Below are positions 8,194 to 16,000 of a DNA stretch of 59,953 bases, piece by piece. Below the pieces are notes generated by a model, which worked only from the letters and a program-made list of their open reading frames with translations, had not been told where the DNA came from and ran no database searches. A program made the translations under genes and the position numbers. This DNA comes from Rhodanobacteraceae bacterium (GTDB lineage: Bacteria; Pseudomonadota; Gammaproteobacteria; Xanthomonadales; SZUA-5). The DNA lies in assembly GCA_016717705.1 (NCBI GenBank), contig JADKFD010000022.1, positions 1 through 59,953 on the forward strand, in the 5' to 3' direction. Within the stretch, counting starts at the first letter, position 1. Each line of letters starts with the position of its first letter.

Positions 8194-9185
8194 GGCGCCG
8201 CCTGCCAGCGAATGGCGCGCAGCGCTTCATAGGCTGGCAGCAGCATCGAGTCGCACACCTGGCGTGCTTCGGGGCTGGCCGATTCCTGCTTGCGCCCGGA
8301 GTCCGCAACAAAGTCCGACGCCGGCTGCTTGGCGTTGCGCCTGGCTTTGGTCAGCATGCGTGCGATCTCCGATGCGTCCGGCGCCATGCGCCAGTGGGCC
8401 AGGATAGCCGGCAGTGCGGCTTCCGGCAGATCGGCGTAGTCGACGTACAAACCGCGTGGACTGTTCCGGTGCTCCAGCGCGCTGCGCATGTGTAGCTTCA
8501 GGATCATTGCCAGGTATTGTTCGGCCGGCATGCTCACCGCCGAGCCCAAGTCCAGACCCGGCACGCCATGGCTGCTGGCGCCGGGCAGCATCGATGCCGA
8601 ACGCAGCGCCAGATTGGACACCAGTACTTCGAGCGGGTGTCGGAACAAGAACACCCAGGGGACTTCGGGGAAGGTCTGCTCGATCAGCCCCAGACGGTCG
8701 ACATGCCAGGCGTCCAGCTTGACCACATGGCGCGCGAACGGCGCTGGCGCGCTGGCGCCATAGGCCAGCACGATCGCGCGCAGCCATTCCCGATGCGTTT
8801 GCGCCGGCAAGCCGGGCAGCAGGCGGTCGGCGTACAGCACCCGGTCGATCGTGGTCGCCTCGGAGATCACCCGGGTGGCCGGCAGCGCGGTGAACATCTG
8901 CGACAGCAGCGTGGAGCCGCAACGCGACATGTGGAAGATGAAGGCATCCGGCGGACGGCAGTTGTTGGCCTCGGCGAACTCCGTCAGCGCGGCAATCGGC
9001 GTCTGCGGGCGAAAGGCGCGACCGAACGGACGCCGGAGGCAGCGCAGCAGGGTTTCGTCGAAGAACGGGTCGTCGAAATCGAGGCCGCCATCAAAGCACC
9101 AGGACACGTCGGCACCGGTCTGGTGGAATGTCACCCGCATCGGCACGAACTGCGGCGGCACCGGGTCGCCGCTGGTCACAGCCAT
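8190..9185 (-). CDS. PAPS-dependent sulfotransferase family protein
   Basis: A 331-residue sulfotransferase that would move a sulfuryl group from PAPS to a hydroxyl or amine acceptor. The 5'-phosphosulfate loop is FHMSRCGSTLLS near residue 85 and the 3'-phosphate motif is VFLFRHPLEVLVS near 182. The reading frame extends upstream to 9464, but the ATG at 9185 is the sensible start: it overlaps the stop of the small upstream peptide gene by 10 bases and begins the conserved part. It sits between that peptide and an AspH-type hydroxylase, and cysD-cysNC elsewhere in the window can make its PAPS donor. The acceptor is unknown; a hydroxylated residue of the small peptide is one possibility. Confidence 0.88.
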   Translation of the reverse strand: MAVTSGDPVPPQFVPMRVTFHQTGADVSWCFDGGLDFDDPFFDETLLRCLRRPFGRAFRPQTPIAALTEFAEANNCRPPDAFIFHMSRCGSTLLSQMFTALPATRVISEATTIDRVLYADRLLPGLPAQTHREWLRAIVLAYGASAPAPFARHVVKLDAWHVDRLGLIEQTFPEVPWVFLFRHPLEVLVSNLALRSASMLPGASSHGVPGLDLGSAVSMPAEQYLAMILKLHMRSALEHRNSPRGLYVDYADLPEAALPAILAHWRMAPDASEIARMLTKARRNAKQPASDFVADSGRKQESASPEARQVCDSMLLPAYEALRAIRWQAAP

Positions 9186-9382
9186 CGCTCCAGCCACTCG
9201 CGCTGGCCAGCGCTGAGCGCTTCGCGCACTTCGTCCTCGCCGAGATTGATCTCTAAGGTCTGTGCCAGCGCCAGCGTGGCAGACACAAATTCCTGCTCGC
9301 TGGCATGGCCACAAAGTGCCTCGCGCAGCTCGGCACGGGTGAACACCAAGTGGCGAAACTGGCGCATCTCGGCCGACTGCAT
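9176..9382 (-). CDS. Small Nif11-like peptide (68 residues)
   Basis: A 68-residue helical, acidic peptide. The pattern FRHLVFTRAELREAL, then EQEFVSATLALAQ, then LGEDEVREAL, resembles Nif11-type leader/recognition domains (F..L......L, EFV......A, ...ED..EAL). This is a pattern judgement, not a search result. The C-terminus, AGQREWLERWL, has no Cys-rich or Gly-Gly core, so it may be a substrate carrying its own modification site, or a partner that recruits substrate. It is the first gene of a coupled unit with the sulfotransferase (10-base overlap) and AspH. A TATACT -10 box lies about 30 bases upstream. Confidence 0.65.
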   Translation of the reverse strand: MQSAEMRQFRHLVFTRAELREALCGHASEQEFVSATLALAQTLEINLGEDEVREALSAGQREWLERWL

Positions 9383-9411
9383 GGCGCGGACTCAGGGATT
9401 CTTCCTGGTCA

Positions 9412-9441
9412 GTATAGGGACGCTGCTTGTGACTCGTCATG
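9412..9441 (-). promoter_or_regulatory. Candidate sigma70 promoter for the peptide/sulfotransferase/hydroxylase unit
   Basis: On the minus strand, TATACT (complement of 9412-9417) is preceded after 18 bases by ATGACG, a weak -35. The start codon at 9382 is about 30 bases downstream, with AGGAAG between. Confidence 0.4.
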
Positions 9442-9498
9442 GCGCGAAATGTCTCGGCCCGCACCGACCAACGGCCACCGACCCTCGAAGGGCTTTGG

Positions 9499-9673
9499 TA
9501 GGCCGGGTCCCCGTCGCCAGGCGCATCCTTGGCATCGAGTTGACGTTGGCCACAGGGCTTACGCGAGGCGCCCGGCGCTTTGCGGTGTGGCGCAAAAGCC
9601 GCGGCCGCCGGCGCGAAAGGCTGGTCGCTGAAAGCCCGGGCCGCGGGCGCGCCGAAGCCGCGCTACGAAAGCT
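9499..9673. repeat. Dispersed repeat, TAGGCCGGG family, long copy
   Basis: Opens TAGGCCGGGTCCCCGTCGCC, passes GCGCCCGGCGCTTTGCG and a GCCGCGGCCGCCGGCGCGAAA core, and ends GCCGCGCTACGAAAGCT. It has the same order of segments as 4925-5085. It fills the gap between the peptide unit and the GNAT gene. Confidence 0.7.
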
Positions 9674-9712
9674 AGACTCTGGCAGCTTGTCCCCCAGCAG
9701 AGTCCGCCTGCC

Positions 9713-10216
9713 TTGATCGCCCTGCACCCGTATGTGGTCCGCCCGGCAGTTCCGCAAGACCGGGAATTCCTGGCGCAGTTGTATGCGAGCACGCGCGCCG
9801 ACGAACTGGAAAGGGCGGGATTCCCGCTGGATCAGCGCGCCGCCTTTTGCCGCATGCAGTTCGAGGCGCAGCAGCATCACTACGCGCTGTACTTCGCGCG
9901 GGCGGTCGACACGCTGCTGGAGGTCGATGGCGTTCCGATCGGCCGCGAACTCTTGGCGCGCGCTGCCGATGAGTTGTTTCTGGTCGATATCGCCTTGTTG
10001 CCCGAGTTCCGCGGACGCGGCATCGGCAGTCAGCGCCTGGCGCTGTTGATCGACGAGAGTCGCGCGCTGGGTTGCCCGATTCGCCTGTACGCGGAACAGG
10101 GCTCGCGCGCCGAGGCGCTTTACCGTCGCCACGGCTTCGTCGTCACCGGCGAAGAGGGCGTGCACTTCCTCATGGAACGCGCCGCAGACAGCGCCAGGAC
10201 CAGCGACCGAGGCTGA
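9713..10216 (+). CDS. GNAT family N-acetyltransferase
   Basis: A 167-residue acetyltransferase of the Gcn5 fold. The acetyl-CoA pyrophosphate-binding motif is RGRGIG near residue 101, preceded by the beta4 strand LFLVDIALLPEF and followed by ALYRRHGFVVTGEE (beta6/7 region). The start is a TTG at 9713; a GTG at 9731 is an alternative. It stands at the head of a group with two DUF6916-type proteins and three tail-collar proteins. From memory, the same neighbours occur together in other Gammaproteobacteria, so it may modify one of them. The substrate is unknown. Confidence 0.85.
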   Translation: MIALHPYVVRPAVPQDREFLAQLYASTRADELERAGFPLDQRAAFCRMQFEAQQHHYALYFARAVDTLLEVDGVPIGRELLARAADELFLVDIALLPEFRGRGIGSQRLALLIDESRALGCPIRLYAEQGSRAEALYRRHGFVVTGEEGVHFLMERAADSARTSDRG

Positions 10217-10229
10217 TCCAGCGGCAGAC

Positions 10230-10664
10230 TCAGAGCCTGACGAAGGTGGCGAGCAGCACCAGCGTGTTGCGCAGGTTTCGGTGCGGCACAAGGAACAGGT
10301 CGAAGTCGCCGAGCACCGGATGGTGCACCCGGTAGGTGTCCTGCAACAGCGCGCCCTGGCTGGTGATCGGCTGGAACTCCATCGAGAACGCCTTCTGCGA
10401 CCGGTCGCCGCGACCCAAGGATTGAACCGTCGTCAGTTTGGCAATCGTGTAGCCGCTCGCGGATGCCATTTCGAACTCGTGTCCGACCAGTGTTTGCGCC
10501 ACTGACAGGTCGAGCAGGCCGAGCGCATCCGGGCTGGGTGGTTGCACCGGATTGGGCACTGGCCCGGCGAACAGCCATCCGGGCGTCGCCAGCGCCAATG
10601 CCGCGGTGCCGGAGGCGCGAATCCAGTCGCGGCGGGTCGTCGGAATCGGCGAATCGGGTTTCAT
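10230..10664 (-). CDS. DUF6916-type protein with Tat signal
   Basis: A 144-residue protein. The N-terminus TTRRDWIRASGTAALALATP is a twin-arginine signal (RRDW plus hydrophobic stretch), so export to the periplasm is expected. The domain after residue 50 (FEMASASGYTIAKLTTVQSL, then FSMEFQP and YRVHHPVLGDFDLFLVPH) has the same layout as the cytoplasmic protein at 11061-11360: a short sheet-rich domain with a conserved H..LG...LFLVP core. It is divergent from that paralogue and convergent with the GNAT gene, 14 bases apart. Function unknown; the family is known mainly as a neighbour of tail-collar proteins. Confidence 0.75.
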   Translation of the reverse strand: MKPDSPIPTTRRDWIRASGTAALALATPGWLFAGPVPNPVQPPSPDALGLLDLSVAQTLVGHEFEMASASGYTIAKLTTVQSLGRGDRSQKAFSMEFQPITSQGALLQDTYRVHHPVLGDFDLFLVPHRNLRNTLVLLATFVRL

Positions 10665-11060
10665 GGGCGAGTCTCGAAGTCATCCGGGCTGATCGACGCA
10701 CCAGGCACCGGGGATTCGGTGCCGTTGCGGTCAGCGCGAACCGCCACATGAAGTGCGGTTCACTGCTGCGGGTCAGTGTAGCTCCCCGATCCGCGCGCGG
10801 CAATCGAACGCCCGGGCTTTTGGGCATCCAGGCAGCCGAGTTGCGTGCGCAATGGCACGGCAGTCGCGCTCCGGAGATCAACTTGCTGCGAGCGTAGGGA
10901 GCATCGGAGGCATCCTGGTGCTTCCCATGGACGGCGCTCGCGGAGTAGCCTGTGCAGGGTCAGAGCCGATGCATCAGGCGACCGATTCGTGCTGCGAGAT
11001 GGCGGCGACGTGTCGCGCCACCGGCACCGTCGACTCGGCTTCCCGGCGATCAAGGCACCC

Positions 11061-11360
11061 ATGAGCGACTATCCCAGCAAAGCCGAGTTTGAAGCCGCGG
11101 TTGGCAGCGAGTTCAGCATGGAACTCGAAGACGGCGCATCGACGCCGGTGCTGCTGAAAAAATGTGAGACCAAGGCCGATACGCCGCTGCAGGAGTGCTT
11201 CTCGCTGATCTTCGTGGCGCCCGACGACACCCCTGCGATACAGATGATGCGGCCGCTGAAGCATGCTCTGTTGGGTGAGATGACGGTCTTTCTGGTGCCT
11301 GTCAAGCGCAGTCCGGCAGGGCTGCATTTCGAAGCGGTGTTCAACCGCTTGCGCGGCTGA
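11061..11360 (+). CDS. DUF6916-type protein without signal
   Basis: A 99-residue protein with the pattern FSMELEDGASTPVLLKKCE, FSLIFVAP and LKHALLGEMTVFLVPVKR, matching the mature part of the Tat-exported paralogue at 10230. The frame is open far upstream, but the ATG at 11061 begins the domain. It is followed 18 bases later by the first tail-collar gene, so these four genes look like one transcription unit. The 400 bases before it (10665-11060) hold no convincing gene. Confidence 0.75.
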   Translation: MSDYPSKAEFEAAVGSEFSMELEDGASTPVLLKKCETKADTPLQECFSLIFVAPDDTPAIQMMRPLKHALLGEMTVFLVPVKRSPAGLHFEAVFNRLRG

Positions 11361-11378
11361 ATCTTTCGGGGGATATCC

Positions 11379-11894
11379 ATGGCTACTCCATTCATCGGTA
11401 GCGTCACCATGTTCGGCGGAAATTTCGCGCCGGTGAGCTATGCGTTTTGCGATGGTCGCCTGGTGCCGATCTCGGAGAACGATGCGCTGTTCGCCCTGAT
11501 TGGCACCACCTTCGGCGGCGATGGCCAGAACACCTTCGCGCTGCCCGATCTGCGCGGTCGCGCGCCGATTCACCAGGGTACCCTGCCGGGCGGCGGCACC
11601 TACGTGATCGGCCAGCCTCTCGGCAGCGAAACGGTGACCTTGAACGCGACGCAGATGCCGTCACACACGCACCCGCTGGGCGCCAACAGCGGTCCCGGTA
11701 GCGGCGCCGGCCCGAGCGGCGCAGTGTGGGCAGGCTCCACGGCCACGCAGAACTATGCCACGGCGCCCAACGTGGCCATGAATGCCGGCGCAGTGGCGTC
11801 TTCGGGCGGTAACCAGCCGCATGAGAACATGCAGCCGTATCTGGCCATCAACTTCATCATCGCGCTGTATGGCGTCTTCCCGTCGCGCAACTAG
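11379..11894 (+). CDS. Tail-collar domain protein 1 (MdpB-like)
   Basis: A 171-residue phage tail-collar domain protein. Family marks: N-terminal FIGSVTMFGGNFAP, a WAFCDG-like YAFCDGRLVPISEN, GTTFGGDGQNTFALPDLRGR, the SHTHP loop near residue 95 and the C-terminal NFIIALYGVFPSRN. Such proteins are tail-fibre tips in phages but also occur as chromosomal clusters of three, unrelated to a prophage, as here: no capsid, portal or tail genes are nearby. A ribosome site GGGGGAT precedes the ATG. Role unknown. Confidence 0.88.
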   Translation: MATPFIGSVTMFGGNFAPVSYAFCDGRLVPISENDALFALIGTTFGGDGQNTFALPDLRGRAPIHQGTLPGGGTYVIGQPLGSETVTLNATQMPSHTHPLGANSGPGSGAGPSGAVWAGSTATQNYATAPNVAMNAGAVASSGGNQPHENMQPYLAINFIIALYGVFPSRN

Positions 11895-11903
11895 GAGCGT
11901 CCG

Positions 11904-12416
11904 ATGACTACCCCATTTCTCGGTCAGATCAGCCTGTACGCGTTCAACTTTGCGCCGAGGGGCTGGGCCACGTGCGACGGGCAGCTATTGCCCATCGCCC
12001 AGAACCAGGCGCTGTTTGCGCTGCTGGGGACGACCTACGGCGGCAACGGCGTTCAGAACTTCTCCCTGCCGAATCTGAGGGGTCGAGTGCCGGTGCATTG
12101 GGGCCAGGGCCCGGGCTTGTCGAATTATGTCGTGGGGGAGTCGGTCGGTAGCGAAAACGTGACGTTGCTCTCGACGCAGATACCCCAGCACGCGCATCAG
12201 GTCGTGGCCAGTGGCAACCCGCCCTCGCAAGGGGGGCCGGCCAATGCGGTATGGGCTACCGGGAGCACCAGTCCCTACGCGAGTTCCGCCAATGCCGCCA
12301 TGGCCGCCGGCGCATTGACCGCGGCCGGTGGCTCGCAGCCACACCCCAATATCGCGCCGTCGCTCGTGCTCAATTGTTGTATCGCGCTGCAAGGGATTTT
12401 CCCGTCGCGCAACTGA
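11904..12416 (+). CDS. Tail-collar domain protein 2 (MdpB-like)
   Basis: A 170-residue paralogue of the preceding gene, 9 bases downstream. It has FLGQISLYAFNFAPRGWATC, LLGTTYGGNGVQNFSLPNLRG, QHAHQV where the first copy has SHTHP, and the end NCCIALQGIFPSRN. The second His of the HxH loop is kept. The middle region between the loop and the C-terminus is Gly/Ala/Ser rich and differs from the other two copies, suggesting that this is where specificity diverges. Confidence 0.87.
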   Translation: MTTPFLGQISLYAFNFAPRGWATCDGQLLPIAQNQALFALLGTTYGGNGVQNFSLPNLRGRVPVHWGQGPGLSNYVVGESVGSENVTLLSTQIPQHAHQVVASGNPPSQGGPANAVWATGSTSPYASSANAAMAAGALTAAGGSQPHPNIAPSLVLNCCIALQGIFPSRN

Positions 12417-12432
12417 TTCCAGGGGAAAGGTC

Positions 12433-12957
12433 ATGTCTTCACCTTTTGTTGCGGAAATTCGCATGGGCGGTTGGAATTTCGCCCCTGTTGGCTGGGCCTT
12501 CTGCAATGGCCAGATCCTGCCGATATCACAGAACACCGCGCTGTTTTCGCTGCTCGGTGTGAACTACGGCGGCAATGGGCAGACCACATTCGCATTGCCC
12601 GATCTGCGCGGGCGCATGCCCATTGGCGCCGGTCAGGGTCCCGGGCTCAGTGGCCGCGTCGTTGGCGAAATGAGCGGCAGTGAAACCGTCACCCTGTTGC
12701 CGACGCAGATGCCCGCGCACAGCCATGTGCCGCAGGGCAGCAGCGCCGCCGGCACCACGACCGACCCCAGCAACGCCGTCTGGGCTGCCAGCGTTGGCGG
12801 GCGCACGCCGCCACCGCTGTACACCGCCCCGGGTAACCCGCAGAACATGGCGGTCACCCAGGTGTCCGGGGGATCGCAACCGCACTCGAATCTGCAGCCG
12901 CTGCTGGCCGTCACTTTCATCATCGCGATGCAAGGGGTTTTTCCCGCGCGCAACTGA
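12433..12957 (+). CDS. Tail-collar domain protein 3 (MdpB-like)
   Basis: A 174-residue third paralogue. The ATG at 12433 follows GGGGAAAGG. Conserved pieces are FVAEIRMGGWNFAPVGWAFC, GVNYGGNGQTTFALPDLRGR, AHSHVP and the ending TFIIAMQGVFPARN. An upstream in-frame extension to 12328 lies inside gene 2 and is not native. The giant secreted protein gene starts 70 bases later on the same strand, so co-transcription is possible. Confidence 0.88.
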   Translation: MSSPFVAEIRMGGWNFAPVGWAFCNGQILPISQNTALFSLLGVNYGGNGQTTFALPDLRGRMPIGAGQGPGLSGRVVGEMSGSETVTLLPTQMPAHSHVPQGSSAAGTTTDPSNAVWAASVGGRTPPPLYTAPGNPQNMAVTQVSGGSQPHSNLQPLLAVTFIIAMQGVFPARN

Positions 12958-13026
12958 TCTTGTCGTACCCGTCCTTTTTTCCTTCCCGCGGCGCGAGTAC
13001 GCGTCGCTCGCCGACCGAGGTTGGAT

Positions 13027-16000
13027 ATGAATCGAGTTTCGACGCCGCGCTGGATGCGTTCAACGCAGGTTTTGCTTGCCGCAATTTCGCTGGCTCTGCA
13101 GGTTCTCTGCCAGCGGCGCCAGTGGTCGAGGGCGGCAAGCTCGGGATTGCGGGACTGCAGTTGGGTTCTGCCTATGAACTGGGGTCAGTAGCGAGCAAGG
13201 GCCCGTCGAATGCGCGGGCACTGAGTCTGGCGGCGGCGGATGCCAACGGCGATGGTTTTCCCGACCTTTTTACCGGCTACGCGCTTGAAAGCGCCGGCCT
13301 GGTTACCGTGCACCGCGGCAATCGGGAAGCCTGGGCGCCAACCACGCCGCAGTCGCAGGCACTGATTCGTTCCGGCCAGTATCCGCCGGGCTTCGTCAGC
13401 GAGGCCATGTCGCTGAAGCTGCCGGTGGCGCCGGAAATGATGGCCGCGGGCGATTTCGATCACGATGGCGACGCCGATCTGGTGATCGCCAGGCGTGGCG
13501 ACAATGCGGTTTACCTGTTGCGCGGCAACGCCGCGGGCCTCGGTGCGCCGCAGAAACTGGCACAGCCGGGCGGCGTCGATGCGCTCGGAGCCGGTCCGAT
13601 CGACCGCCCCGATGGCTTCGCCGATGTGGTGGTTGCCGTATCCAGCAAGGCCGGTGCCAGTCTGCAGATCTACACCAGCGGCATCGACGCCAAGGCGCGC
13701 ACGCAGGCGTTGCCCGCAGCGGCGAGCGAACTGCACGTCGGCCAGATCGATGCCAGCCCGATGGGCGATATCGCCGTGCTCAGCGGCGGCAAAGTGCTGT
13801 TGCTGCACGGCGTGGATCGCAGCGCCCGCGCGGCTGGCGGCGACAGGCTGGAGACGCTGGATTTCGCTTTCGCCGTGCAGACCATGGCGCTTGGCGATTT
13901 CATCTGGGATCGCGATGGGGCGACTGAACTGGCGCTGCTCAAGGACGATGGCACCATCCAGATCGCCGCGCGCGGTGCGCTGAACACCGCGCCATTCTCC
14001 GTCGACGAAATTCGTGCAAAGCGCCGTGCGCAGAATTCCGCCACTGCCGTTGCCGTCAAGTCGTGGCAGCCCGGCAGCGATGCCGGCTGGAAGATCGCCG
14101 AGTCGATTCCGGCGCAGATGAGCAAGGCGTCCACCGGCGCGTCTCCGCGCCTGTTGGCGGCGCGACTGTCGAACCAGCCTGCCGATGACCTGCTGGCCGT
14201 GGATGCACTCGGCCGTACCGTCAGCGTGCTGTCCGTCGAGGCCGGCAAGCGCAAGAGTGCGCAGTTGGCTGCCAATGTGCAGCCGGTCGCCGCGCTGTCG
14301 CTGAAGACCAGCGCCTTCGTGCGTCCCAGCCTGATCGTGCTCGGTGCCGGCGCCGCTGCGGCCCCCGTGTTGCCGTCCGCGCCCAACGCCAGTTTCCACG
14401 TCAGCAAGACCGCCGACACCAATGACGGCACCTGCAACGCGGATTGCAGCTTGCGTGAGGCTATTTCGGCGGCGAACGCGGCGGCCGGCGCCGACTCCGT
14501 CATTGTTCCGGCCGGAACCTATACGCTGACCTTGGCCAACGGGGGCGGTAACAATGAGGACAACAACGCGACGGGTGATCTCGACGTCAACGATGCGACC
14601 ACGATCACCGGCGCCGGCAGCGCGAGCACCATCATTCAGGCCGGGAACAACACCACCAACGGCATCGACAAGGTGTTCGCGTTCAACCCCATCTGCGTCA
14701 GTGCGGTCACTTCATCGATTAGCGCCGTGACGGTGCGCTTCGGACGAAACACGCAGCCCAACAGCGCACCCGATTTCAGCTTCACTGGCGGCGGTATCGA
14801 CGTCTGCAACACCGGTGCCGGCGGATTCACCATGAGCAACGTCGTCGTTGACCAGAACACCGTCCTCAACGGCTACGGCGGTGGCGTCAACTTCGATAGC
14901 TTTGCCGCCAACGGTACCTTCTCGATCAGCGGCAGCACCATCTCGAACAACCAAACGACTTCCACGGCCTCGATAGTCAAGAACGGTGGCGGGCTCAATC
15001 TGTTTGCCGATCAGCACAACGTCAACATCACCAACACCACCATCAGCGGCAACACATCAGCTGGGGAAGGTGGCGGCGTGTTCGTCCGGCATACCAACGG
15101 CGGTGCCGTCACGATCTCCGGTAGCACGATTTCCAATAACACCGCGGCCAGTCGTGGCGGTGGTGTGTCCAACATCAATTTGGGTGCGTCGACGCTGACC
15201 ATCAACAACGACTCGGTGATCAGTAGCAATGTCTCGCAAGGTCTGGCCGGATTGGCAGCAGAGGGCGGCGGGATCTTTAGCAGCGCTAGCGCTACGACCA
15301 CCATCAACGAAGTGACGATTACTAACAATGCCGCGAACGGCGTCGGTGCCCCTGAACAACGCGGCGGCGGCGGTATTGCCACGGGTGGCGGTACAGTAAA
15401 TGTTACCTTCAATCGTATCGTTGGGAATACCGCCCTCGGATTGGGTGGTAGCGGTATCCATAAGGACTTGAATCCCGGCACCACCACGGCAACCAATAAC
15501 TGGTGGGGTTGCAACGCCGGTGCTGCTGCTGCGCCTTGTGATCGCGCCGTCAGCGCCGGTGGGGCGGGTGTTACATTGACCAGCACGCCACATTTGGTGC
15601 TAAACCACACGGCGACTCCCAATGCGATAGTTTTTGGGCAAACCAGCGCATTAACGGCAGATTTCTTGACCAACTCAGCGTCGGCAGCGATTGCCGTTGC
15701 TAATCTTGACGCCATTATCGGTACCGCGCATGCACACCAAAATCCGGTGCTTGGCACCCATTCGGCGACGCAAACTTCCATTCAAGCCGCTGGCAACGCG
15801 ACTGCGACGTTTACCGCCACTGGGGTAGGCGCAGGCAGCTCAGATAGCGTGGTGGATTCGCAAACGCGAACCGTCGCGATCACGATTAGTAAGGCCAATA
15901 CGACCACTACGATCACCGCAGATTCACCAGATCCATCGATTTCTGGCAACGCGATTACCGTTGCTTACTCGGTTGCCGTTGTTGCGCCGGGCGCAGGCAC

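Noticed and set aside
10665..11060. Coding sequence upstream of the second DUF6916-type gene
   Set aside because: Open frames exist but none has a ribosome site, motif or continuity with the DUF6916 domain.
11379..12957. Prophage remnant
   Set aside because: Only collar-domain proteins occur, with no portal, terminase, capsid or other tail genes; this set is known outside phages.
13185..14399. Long antisense frame over the FG-GAP region
   Set aside because: Low-complexity Arg/Gln/Gly protein with no start signal; the plus strand has FG-GAP motifs.
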